Of a stretch of DNA of 33,654 nt, positions 1 to 6,860 are shown piece by piece (the first letter of the stretch is position 1; each line of letters begins with the position of its first letter). Below the pieces are notes generated by a model. The model made no database searches, was not told the DNA's origin, and worked only from the letters and a program-made list of their open reading frames with translations. Source of the stretch: Halomarinibacterium sp034670265 (GTDB lineage Bacteria > Bacteroidota > Bacteroidia > Flavobacteriales > Flavobacteriaceae); contig JAXMNU010000008.1 in NCBI GenBank assembly GCA_034670265.1, positions 1-33,654 on the forward strand. The letters run 5' to 3'. The translations under genes were made by a program, and so were the position numbers.

Positions 1-2001
1 ATCGGCAACTGGTGCAGCAACACCATTGTTATTACCATCCGTACCGTCATCAAGATTATTCGATGGGGTTGGGTCATTTTCATCTGCACTCACTGAAGTA
101 GTATTGGTAAAAGCGCCTGGGCCGTCTATAGTAGCCGTCACGGTGATGGTAACATCATTGGCTGGACTACCACTGGCTATACTGGGAATAGTACAAGGGA
201 ATGTAGTACAACCTCCACCACTTACCGAAGTAATGGTAAGATTGGTTGGGGTATCACTAACCACAACATTGGTAGCAGCATCTGGTCCAACATTCGATAC
301 AACCATAGTATAGGTTACGGTATCGCCTGTTTGAAAAGGACTGCTACTTATTAAAGTCTTTGTTATGCCTACATCGGCAACTGGTGTACTACACGCCCCT
401 GGGGCGGTTCCAGCGTTAGTTTCATTAAAAGTACAAGTACCATCAGCTGAAAAAGTAGCTGTCAAATTGATCGCTCCGCCATCAGCTGTCATCTGAACGC
501 CCGTAAAAGTATGTGAAGTTGGCGTATCTAAAGATCCTACAGCAACTGATGCAGTACCATCTCCGGTAAGGTTTAAAGTTCCTGAAGCAGGTGGATTAGC
601 ATAATTAACTGTTACGTTTGCTGTAAAAAAGTCATCTGCACTATTACCTGTTGTACCATTATCATTACAAGCTGAAAGATTTGAAGTTGAAAGAGATGTA
701 ATAGAACAAGGTGGTGGACCTATCAATAAGTTTGCTACAACATTGGAAGAGGTATAAGTCCCAACGGAATAATTTGCAGAATTTAAATAATTTCCATTGG
801 AAGTAGTTCCTGGAATATCAACAGTATACACTAGGTTAATTGTAGTGTTTCCAGGTATATAGTATTCTGTATATGGATATACCAAAGCCTCTACTCCCCC
901 TACAAATAATATAGTTCCAGAATCGGAATTAGAAGGGGTATTAGTTGAATTAACAACAGTTATATCGCTCGCACCATCTATAGAATTAAAAGTAAACGGT
1001 GAAGGCAAAACATCAGAAATTTGATCCAACGAATAAGCTGAAGCTGAGGTATTCTCAATTGAAATCGTATAGGTAGCAGTATTTGGAACTGTCAAAATAT
1101 TTGTAGGCGAAACCGATTTTGAAATTACAAGCGTTGGTGGGGTAGTAATTGGAAATGTCGTTATAGAAGTAGGATCATCAAAGTTTCCAGTATATTTCAA
1201 CTGACCCCCTGAGGTTCCGTATGCATAAGGTTGTGCATTGGTTGAACCTCCAACGCAATTGCTTTTAAAATAATATCTGGCTTGTACAATGTTTCCTGAG
1301 CCAGTTACATTGCAGCCAGCCGGAATCTGATAGTACATTTGATCCTGATCTCCTACATTGATACATGAGAAATCTGGCGACGCAATAATTTCTAATCCTA
1401 TTAATTGAAAACAACTAGCATCGAAATCTATATTTCCAACGGGCTGAAAAGATAAATCTCCACCAGCCGCAGTTGTTCCAAACGTATATTCCACATCATA
1501 AATACTTAATTGTCCTACGCTTGCACTATTAATATTCTGAGCTCCGAGTATCCCAGTTGCATTTGCGCTAATTCCACTAGAGGTAATCATATTATCCGTT
1601 GAAGTTCCTACAACCGTGGCCACATCATCTATTACCGTAACGTTTATAACCGCAGATTGCACAGTACAGGGATATTCAATCAGCCAAAAGAATGAAGCAC
1701 ACTCTCCAATTCCAAGAGAACCAACAAATTGCGAAGCTACCTGTCCACCACTTAAACTATATCCAGTACCTGTGATTGCAAAAGTTGCTGTGAGAGGTGG
1801 TGTTACTGAGGCCGTTGTATTACAAATTTCATAAGACACATAGGAAGCATGTGGTCCGTCGAAATTTGGCAAACAGGCCTGATTACTGTCATAAACAAAA
1901 GTGTTGGATGAAGTGAGCGTAACTGTCTGTGCTAACGAATCTTCAATATCAGCAAAAAATGTTGCTAAAAACAAGAAAGTAAATCGTAAAAAACTTTTCA
2001 T
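1..2001 (-). CDS. Large secreted surface protein with DUF11 repeats (partial, 3' end off the window)
   Basis: This is an open frame of 667 codons running off the left edge, so the C-terminus is unseen. It starts at the ATG at 2001 with a Sec signal peptide of about 24 residues ending in S-L-A before Q. After an N-terminal region, residues near 290-430 look like a DUF11 (conserved-repeat) beta domain beginning L-V-I-S-K-S-V. A Ser/Thr/Gly-rich adhesin-like domain follows at about 440-540. A classic DUF11 unit begins at V-A-D (D543), with G-D-T-V-T-Y-T and V-S-N-V-G-P-D motifs, and the next unit starts at the window edge, giving a 124-residue period. Proteins of this build in Flavobacteriia are usually T9SS substrates with a C-terminal sorting domain and lie near porP/sprF genes; both would be outside the window. 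Its exact role, such as adhesion or S-layer-like surface structure, is unknown. Confidence 0.85.
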   Translation of the reverse strand, partial: MKSFLRFTFLFLATFFADIEDSLAQTVTLTSSNTFVYDSNQACLPNFDGPHASYVSYEICNTTASVTPPLTATFAITGTGYSLSGGQVASQFVGSLGIGECASFFWLIEYPCTVQSAVINVTVIDDVATVVGTSTDNMITSSGISANATGILGAQNINSASVGQLSIYDVEYTFGTTAAGGDLSFQPVGNIDFDASCFQLIGLEIIASPDFSCINVGDQDQMYYQIPAGCNVTGSGNIVQARYYFKSNCVGGSTNAQPYAYGTSGGQLKYTGNFDDPTSITTFPITTPPTLVISKSVSPTNILTVPNTATYTISIENTSASAYSLDQISDVLPSPFTFNSIDGASDITVVNSTNTPSNSDSGTILFVGGVEALVYPYTEYYIPGNTTINLVYTVDIPGTTSNGNYLNSANYSVGTYTSSNVVANLLIGPPPCSITSLSTSNLSACNDNGTTGNSADDFFTANVTVNYANPPASGTLNLTGDGTASVAVGSLDTPTSHTFTGVQMTADGGAINLTATFSADGTCTFNETNAGTAPGACSTPVADVGITKTLISSSPFQTGDTVTYTMVVSNVGPDAATNVVVSDTPTNLTITSVSGGGCTTFPCTIPSIASGSPANDVTITVTATIDGPGAFTNTTSVSADENDPTPSNNLDDGTDGNNNGVAAPVAD

Positions 2002-2080
2002 AGGTAATGCGTTATTTGTTACTATTGAAATTATAATTCTATAACTCTATTTTAAATAAATTCTAGAAAAGACCAATCCC

Positions 2081-2115
2081 AAAAAAAATACCCAAACATA
2101 AATTGGGTACTTTTT
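2081..2115 (-). terminator. Terminator-like hairpin in the leader of the surface-protein gene
   Basis: The stem TACCCAA (2089-2095) pairs with TTGGGTA (2103-2109) around a 7-nt loop. Eight A residues flank it at 2081-2088 and five T residues at 2111-2115. Read on the minus strand it has a U8 tract, the form of an intrinsic terminator. It lies about 80 nt upstream of the ATG at 2001, with no gene upstream that it could end, so attenuation of the downstream gene is possible. Confidence 0.5.
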
Positions 2116-2237
2116 AATTTTAAATAAATATCAATAGGTTATTATTTTCATTAAGATTGAATCGATTCTATAAATGTTGATCGTAAAATTTAATTTAGAA
2201 AAAAGTTCGCTTTTAATTGGGGGCAAACTGAGTATGA

Positions 2238-2245
2238 CAAATATA
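2238..2245 (-). promoter_or_regulatory. Possible -7 element for the surface-protein gene
   Basis: The minus strand reads TATATTTG, a match to the Bacteroidota TANNTTTG element. No clear TTTG -33 element lies at the right spacing, but a tandem TTAACATTT repeat (2257-2274) occupies that position. Transcription from here would give a leader of about 230 nt containing the hairpin at 2081-2115. A second minus-strand match, TATTTTTG, lies at 2493-2500. Confidence 0.35.
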
Positions 2246-2548
2246 GACGTATTATGTTAACATTTTTAACATTTTTTTCGATTAACTGCAAAAATCATCG
2301 AAATATGGCATTGTATTCGTTAAAATGTAATTTTTTATCGTTGTAATGCTTAAATAAAATTTTATTTTAACATATATTTCATAGATAAAATGTAAAAAAA
2401 AAAGATAAAATACGCACTTACACCTATGCTTTTCTCTTAATTGTTAAATACTTTAACGTAAATATTATCGATAAACTGTAGGAAAAATCCGACAAAAATA
2501 CAAAAAACATACTTTTTTCATGCTATTTTATTTTCACTAATTCCAGTC

Positions 2549-2556
2549 TACATTTG
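2549..2556 (+). promoter_or_regulatory. Promoter -7 element of the 42-residue lipoprotein gene
   Basis: TACATTTG is an exact TANNTTTG match, 29 nt upstream of the ATG at 2586. The -33 region is only T-rich. The position fits a short 5' leader of about 20-25 nt. Confidence 0.55.
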
Positions 2557-2585
2557 TTCTTGAATTTTAACCAAAACCTATTACC

Positions 2586-2714
2586 ATGAAAAAAGTTATG
2601 CTTACCTTAGCGATGCTTACTTTAATAGTAGCTGCTAGTTGTACCCCAGAATCGTTAGCCAGTGACCAACAACAAATCGATAAAGACAAATACGAAATTC
2701 CGCCAAACGGATAA
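2586..2714 (+). CDS. Small lipoprotein (42 residues), function unknown
   Basis: The ORF has 42 codons plus a TAA stop. It begins M-K-K followed by a hydrophobic stretch (L-T-L-A-M-L-T-L-I-V) and a lipobox A-A-S-C, which gives Cys19 as the predicted lipidated residue. The mature peptide is only 24 residues, polar and Q/D/K-rich, ending in I-P-P-N-G. The promoter at 2549-2556 is correctly placed. Export and lipidation by signal peptidase II are predicted; whether it faces the periplasm or the surface cannot be told. The membrane-protein gene downstream starts 53 nt before its stop in another frame, so the two are probably co-translated. I do not recognise a characterised family. Confidence 0.7.
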   Translation: MKKVMLTLAMLTLIVAASCTPESLASDQQQIDKDKYEIPPNG

Positions 2715-3186
2715 TAGAAAAGGTAAAATAATATTAGGGGTATTCCTCTCTATTTTATTGGTGACCACCCCTTTTTTGTTTTACGTATATAAATTTGCCC
2801 CTTCTGACGCAACAGAGTGGAAAACCATCTTTGGCACCATACAATCTGGAGGCTTCGGTAGTGTTCAAGTGTATATGCACGCACTATTCACAAAGATAAT
2901 TTTTGTGATGCTAACGGGTATATGGTTTCTCACCTCCCAGAATTGGTGGAAATATGCCATATTGGTACCATTAACCTTATTCCTATTTCAACTATCTGGT
3001 GTAGTTAATGCCAAAATGGAATATATAGACGAGTTTGATTTTTGGTATTCTTTACCAGTAGTTTTGCCTATTCTGTTCTTCCTTATATATATATCCTATA
3101 TTATAAGTAAAAAAAGAACTGGTTATGATGATCTTAAAGAAGATGTCGATAGAGAGATAAAGAAAATTTTAAGCGACGACTTATAA
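2662..3186 (+). CDS. Four-helix inner-membrane protein, function unknown
   Basis: The product is 174 residues from a GTG start. A TAG stop lies two codons upstream of the GTG, and the next possible starts fall inside the first membrane helix, so GTG 2662 is the only sensible start. Predicted membrane segments are at about 23-45, 74-92, 97-116 and 130-149, followed by a charged cytoplasmic tail rich in K, D and E. A W-rich stretch (Q-N-W-W-K-Y) joins helices 2 and 3. The gene overlaps the upstream lipoprotein gene by 53 nt in a different frame, which suggests translational coupling. I cannot name a family with a known function. The bidirectional terminator at 3215-3245 ends the transcript. Confidence 0.75.
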   Translation: MTNNKSIKTNTKFRQTDNRKGKIILGVFLSILLVTTPFLFYVYKFAPSDATEWKTIFGTIQSGGFGSVQVYMHALFTKIIFVMLTGIWFLTSQNWWKYAILVPLTLFLFQLSGVVNAKMEYIDEFDFWYSLPVVLPILFFLIYISYIISKKRTGYDDLKEDVDREIKKILSDDL

Positions 3187-3214
3187 AAAAGAACTATCTT
3201 AATTTTGAAGTATA

Positions 3215-3245
3215 AAAAAAACCGAATCTTACGATTCGGTTTTTT
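3215..3245. terminator. Bidirectional intrinsic terminator
   Basis: CCGAATC (3222-3228) pairs with GATTCGG (3233-3239) around a TTAC loop, with an A-run before and a T-run after. It serves the forward membrane-protein gene, and on the other strand the tRNA-Leu transcript, which ends just upstream at 3253. Confidence 0.85.
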
Positions 3246-3252
3246 CTTTTAG

Positions 3253-3338
3253 TACAGAAGGCGGGACTTGAACCCGCACGAGCATTACTGCCCACTGGAT
3301 TTTAAGTCCAGCGTGTCTACCAATTCCACCACTTCTGC
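3253..3338 (-). tRNA. tRNA-Leu (anticodon TAA)
   Basis: This is an 86-nt class II tRNA with a long variable arm. The acceptor 5' strand GCAGAAG pairs with CTTCTGT at the 3' end, and the discriminator is A. The anticodon stem CTGGA/TCCAG encloses the loop CTTAAAA, with TAA at 3302-3304. The T-arm contains GGTTCAAGTCC. CCA is not encoded. Confidence 0.95.
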
Positions 3339-3373
3339 ATCCTTGATAAAAAGACCTGTTTTTCGGTCTTTCG

Positions 3374-3446
3374 AGCGAAAAACGGGATTCGAACCCGCGA
3401 CCTCAACCTTGGCAAGGTTGCGCTCTACCAACTGAGCTATTTTCGC
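3374..3446 (-). tRNA. tRNA-Gly (anticodon GCC)
   Basis: This is a 73-nt tRNA. The acceptor GCGAAAA pairs with TTTTCGC. The anticodon stem CAACC/GGTTG encloses the loop TTGCCAA, with GCC at 3411-3413. The T-arm has GGTTCGAATCC. It is co-transcribed with tRNA-Leu, 35 nt downstream; the spacer carries a small hairpin AAAGACC/GGTCTTT (3350-3371), a likely processing site or weak terminator. Confidence 0.95.
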
Positions 3447-3484
3447 GAATTTTTAAGAACGTTGCTTCTTTAACAAAGCGGGAG

Positions 3485-3514
3485 CAAATTTAAAATATTT
3501 AACGCAATTACAAA
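3485..3514 (-). promoter_or_regulatory. Promoter of the tRNA-Gly/tRNA-Leu unit
   Basis: On the minus strand TTTG (3514-3511) is followed after 18 nt by TAAATTTG (3492-3485), an exact TANNTTTG match. The tRNA-Gly 5' end is 38 nt downstream. The promoter lies just past the mutS stop, so the tRNAs need not depend on mutS transcription. Confidence 0.75.
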
Positions 3515-3540
3515 GAGTTTTTTTGAAAATAATGAAAGAC

Positions 3541-6156
3541 TTATTTTTTCAACTTAACCGAAGCATTTCGTTGCAAGGTGCGTTTAATTTCATTTAGTTT
3601 CATGAGCGCTTCAACTGGAGTTAATGTGTCGATATCTGTTTCTAAAATTTGATCTCGAATTTCCTCAAGTAAAGGATCGTCCAGTTTAAAAAAGCTTAAT
3701 TGTAATTCTTCTTTGGAAAGTTTCGACATTTTATCAGATAGTTCTTCAGAAGAATGCGATTTTTCTAAACGTTTTAATATTTTATTTGCTCGTTGAAGCA
3801 CTGCCTGTGGCATTCCTGCCATTTTTGCGACGTGAATTCCGAAACTATGATGCGACCCGCCAGGCACCAACTTCCGCAAAAACAATACATTGTCTTTTAA
3901 TTCTTTTACAGAAACATTATAGTTTTTAATCCGCTCAAAAGTTTCAGTCATTTCATTTAACTCGTGGTAATGTGTTGCAAACAATGTTTTTGCCCTTGAA
4001 GGGTGTTCGTGTAAATACTCACTTATGGCCCAAGCAATCGAAATTCCGTCATAGGTACTAGTTCCACGACCTATTTCGTCTAAAAGAACAAGACTTCTTT
4101 CAGAAATATTATTTAAAATACTAGCAGTTTCATTCATTTCTACCATAAAAGTAGATTCGCCCATAGAAATATTATCGCTTGCCCCTACTCTAGTAAATAT
4201 TTTATCCACACAACCCATGCGGATACCTTTGGCAGGCACAAAACTTCCCATTTGAGCGAGCAACACAATTAAGGCCGTTTGCCTTAAAATGGCGCTTTTA
4301 CCACTCATATTAGGGCCCGTAATCATGATGATTTGTTGATTCTCTCGATCTAGAAATACATCGTTAGCGATATAGGGTGAATCTGGAGGTAGTTGTTTTT
4401 CGATGACGGGATGACGTCCTTCTTTTATATCCAAGTCAAAAGAATCATCTAACAACGGTCTTGAATAATTTGCCGTTCTAGCTTGTTGGGCAAAGGAAGA
4501 AAGGCAATCCAATTGTGCCACAGCTTTTGCTGTTTGTTGCACGGCATCAATAAATGGTAACATCCATTGCACCAACTTAGCGAAAATATCCTGTTCTAAA
4601 GCAAGAATTCGTTCTTCGGCTCCTAAAATTTTGCTTTCGTATTCTTTTAATTCTTCAGTAATATAACGCTCTGCACTTACTAACGTCTGTTTTCTAATCC
4701 ATTCCTCAGGGACTTTATCTTTATGGGTGTTACGCACTTCAATATAATACCCAAAAACATTATTGGAAGCTATTTTTAAAGATGTAATTCCTGTACGTTC
4801 CTGTTCTCTTTCGAGCATTTTATCGAGGTAATTCTTACCGCCTTTGGCAATACTTCTAAGCTCGTCAAGCTCTTCACTTACCTCTGGTGCTATTGCATTT
4901 CCTTTTAAAATATTGACTGGAGCTTCTTCTTTAAGGGTTTCTTTTATTTTATTCCGAAGTGTTTCGCAATCTTGTAATTGTTCTCCAATAATCTGAAGTG
5001 ATTCATTCTTCGATTCCTTTGCTAAAGTCTTTAACGGAACGATTGCTTCTAATGAATTCTTTAACTGAATAACTTCCCGTGGATGAATTTTTCCTGTAGC
5101 CGTTTTGGAAATAAGTCGTTCTAAATCCCCTATTCGTTTAATATTTTGCTGTACTTTTTCTAAAAGGGTTTGATAATCTAACAAATAGCTCACCACCTCA
5201 TGGCGTTGTACAATTTTATCTTTATTTTTTAGAGGCAATGCCAGCCAACGTTTCATCAATCGCCCTCCCATGGGAGAAATGGTTTTATCAATGACATCTA
5301 ATAATGTTACCGCATTAGCAGAATTACCTTGATACAACTCTAAATTCCGAATGGTGAAACGGTCCATCCACACATATTCATCCTCTGCAATTCGCGAAAT
5401 TCTCGCGATGTGTTTTAACTCATTGTGTTGTGTTTCGCTTAAATAGTGAAGTGCTGCCCCAGAGGCAATAATACCCGCTTCGAGATGATCTACGCCAAAA
5501 CCTTTTAAGGTAACCGTTTCAAAATGTTTATTAAGTGTCTCGTTTGCATAGTCTTTTTGAAACACCCAATCTTCAAGATGAAATACGTGAAAATCGTTTC
5601 CAAAACTTTCAGCAAAAAGTTTTCGCCTTTGTTTGCTGAATAGCACTTCGGAAGGGTTAAAATTTTGAAGCAACTTGTCAATATATTCTACATTTCCCTG
5701 TGAGGTTAAAAACTCCCCCGTGGATACATCCAAAAACGAAACGCCTACGATATCTCCTTCAAAATGAAGTGCCGCTAAAAAGTTGTTAGAATTACTTTGG
5801 AGGATATCATCGTTTAAAGCCACCCCAGGAGTAACCAATTCAGTCACCCCTCTTTTTACAATGGTTTTGGTTTGCTTGGGATCTTCCAATTGATCACAAA
5901 TAGCCACACGACAACCTGCCATCACTAATTTTGGTAAATAAGTATTTACAGAATGATGTGGAAAGCCCGCCAATTCGGTCATGTCTCCTCCGTTATTTCT
6001 GGCTGTTAAAGTGATGTTTAAAATCTTAGCCGCTCGAACAGCATCCTCACCAAAGGTTTCGTAAAAGTCTCCCACCCGAAAAAGCAATAACGCATCAGGA
6101 TATTTCGCCTTGATGGTATTGTATTGTTTCATTAAAGGAGTGACTTTTTTGGCCAT
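3541..6156 (-). CDS. mutS: DNA mismatch repair protein MutS
   Basis: At 871 residues this is the usual MutS length. The protein binds mismatches and small loops as a dimer and recruits MutL with ATP. The N-terminal mismatch-binding domain carries the Phe-X-Glu motif at F31-Y32-E33 (G-D-F-Y-E-T-F). The central lever and clamp regions follow. The C-terminal ABC-type ATPase has a Walker A at 614-621 (G-P-N-M-S-G-K-S), a Walker B with D693-E694 (L-L-D-E-I-G-R-G-T-S) and a downstream T-H-Y-H-E-L motif. Walker A usually reads G-P-N-M-G-G-K-S; the Gly-to-Ser change leaves the catalytic K and S in place. The start is the ATG opening M-A-K-K-V-T-P-L-M-K-Q-Y, as expected. It is divergent from the RNA methyltransferase gene. 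Confidence 0.98.
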   Translation of the reverse strand: MAKKVTPLMKQYNTIKAKYPDALLLFRVGDFYETFGEDAVRAAKILNITLTARNNGGDMTELAGFPHHSVNTYLPKLVMAGCRVAICDQLEDPKQTKTIVKRGVTELVTPGVALNDDILQSNSNNFLAALHFEGDIVGVSFLDVSTGEFLTSQGNVEYIDKLLQNFNPSEVLFSKQRRKLFAESFGNDFHVFHLEDWVFQKDYANETLNKHFETVTLKGFGVDHLEAGIIASGAALHYLSETQHNELKHIARISRIAEDEYVWMDRFTIRNLELYQGNSANAVTLLDVIDKTISPMGGRLMKRWLALPLKNKDKIVQRHEVVSYLLDYQTLLEKVQQNIKRIGDLERLISKTATGKIHPREVIQLKNSLEAIVPLKTLAKESKNESLQIIGEQLQDCETLRNKIKETLKEEAPVNILKGNAIAPEVSEELDELRSIAKGGKNYLDKMLEREQERTGITSLKIASNNVFGYYIEVRNTHKDKVPEEWIRKQTLVSAERYITEELKEYESKILGAEERILALEQDIFAKLVQWMLPFIDAVQQTAKAVAQLDCLSSFAQQARTANYSRPLLDDSFDLDIKEGRHPVIEKQLPPDSPYIANDVFLDRENQQIIMITGPNMSGKSAILRQTALIVLLAQMGSFVPAKGIRMGCVDKIFTRVGASDNISMGESTFMVEMNETASILNNISERSLVLLDEIGRGTSTYDGISIAWAISEYLHEHPSRAKTLFATHYHELNEMTETFERIKNYNVSVKELKDNVLFLRKLVPGGSHHSFGIHVAKMAGMPQAVLQRANKILKRLEKSHSSEELSDKMSKLSKEELQLSFFKLDDPLLEEIRDQILETDIDTLTPVEALMKLNEIKRTLQRNASVKLKK

Positions 6157-6291
6157 AATGAACCTTAAATTGGCTAGTGTATTTTATTTAAAGTATGAAT
6201 TGATAAATGTACTAAAATTGCTCTTTTTCTTTATAAAATAACACTTATTACTTATGGAAAGTTTTTCACAAAAAAATCTTTCTGAAAATTT

Positions 6292-6299
6292 TACCTTTG
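6292..6299 (+). promoter_or_regulatory. Promoter -7 element of the RNA methyltransferase gene
   Basis: TACCTTTG exactly matches TANNTTTG and ends 15 nt before the ATG at 6315. The in-frame TTG at 6297 lies inside this element, so it cannot be the translation start of a transcript made here. The leader would be very short. Confidence 0.6.
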
Positions 6300-6314
6300 C
6301 CTTTTCAAAATAGC

Positions 6315-6860
6315 ATGAATAACCGAAAATTGAAAAATAGTGAGCTGGACCGAATTTCTCCTTCTGAGTTTAAAGAAACGGAGAAATCTCCCATCATTAT
6401 CGTACTCGACAATATAAGAAGTTTGAATAATATTGGTTCTGTTTTTCGCACGGCGGATGCCTTTTTAATTGAAAAAATTTACCTCTGCGGAATCACAGCA
6501 ACGCCACCCCATAAAGATATTACAAAAACAGCTTTGGGAGCCACAGATAGTGTGAGTTGGGAATATTTAAAAAGTACCTTGGAAGTAGTTGAAGCTTTAA
6601 AAAAAGAAGGTGTTGCCATTGTAGCCATTGAGCAAGCCGAAAATTCGGTTTCACTATTAGATTTTACAGTTCAAAAAAATAAAAAATACGCTTTTGTTTT
6701 TGGGAATGAAGTAAAAGGCGTTGCTCAAGATGTAGTGGATGCAAGTGATCTAGTCGTTGAAATTCCGCAGTATGGCACCAAACATTCCCTTAATATTTCG
6801 GTGAGTACTGGGGTTGTGATTTGGGATGCTTTCAGCAAGCTTCAAAACCTTACGCAATAA
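6315..6860 (+). CDS. SpoU/TrmH-family RNA 2'-O-methyltransferase
   Basis: The protein has 181 residues from ATG 6315; an upstream in-frame TTG at 6297 is rejected because it sits in the promoter. It is a SPOUT-fold, AdoMet-dependent RNA ribose methyltransferase. Motif 1 is N-I-R-S-L-N-N-I-G-S-V-F-R-T-A-D, with the catalytic-type Arg in F-R-T. Motif 2 is F-G-N-E-V-K-G-V. Motif 3 is I-P-Q-Y-G-T-K-H-S-L-N-I-S-V-S, which forms the trefoil knot. No N-terminal RNA-binding extension is present, as in short TrmH-like proteins. The target, tRNA or rRNA, cannot be told. The 3' end overlaps the convergent folK fusion gene by 11 nt. Confidence 0.9.
   Translation: MNNRKLKNSELDRISPSEFKETEKSPIIIVLDNIRSLNNIGSVFRTADAFLIEKIYLCGITATPPHKDITKTALGATDSVSWEYLKSTLEVVEALKKEGVAIVAIEQAENSVSLLDFTVQKNKKYAFVFGNEVKGVAQDVVDASDLVVEIPQYGTKHSLNISVSTGVVIWDAFSKLQNLTQ

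Larger units (their letters stand above)
2002..2585. other. Long AT-rich intergenic region between divergent genes
   Basis: No convincing gene is seen in these 584 bp. They hold a terminator-like hairpin at 2081-2115, a possible six-codon leader ORF on the minus strand (2131-2151, M-K-I-I-T-Y), a -7-like TATATTTG on the minus strand (2238-2245), an exact tandem 9-bp repeat TTAACATTT (2257-2274), a 16-bp AT-only palindrome (2352-2367), an operator-like inverted repeat GTTAAA-TAC-TTTAAC (2443-2457), and the forward promoter at 2549-2556. The length and density of short motifs suggest regulation of the large surface-protein gene. Confidence 0.6.

Noticed and set aside
26..313. Forward frame of 95 codons near the left edge
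   Set aside because: It is antisense to the DUF11 repeat region, whose minus-strand frame has a signal peptide, repeat periodicity and family motifs.
1616..1834. Forward frame of 72 codons
   Set aside because: Antisense shadow of the surface-protein gene; no signal, motif or promoter.
2352..2367. 16-bp AT-only palindrome as an origin or operator
   Set aside because: In such AT-rich DNA this can arise by chance; there are no DnaA-box clusters or origin genes nearby.
3350..3371. Hairpin AAAGACC/GGTCTTT between the two tRNAs as a true terminator
   Set aside because: It has a long loop and no clean T-tract following on the transcribed strand; processing or chance is as likely.
6297..6314. TTG start for the RNA methyltransferase
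   Set aside because: It falls inside the TACCTTTG promoter element; ATG 6315 is used.
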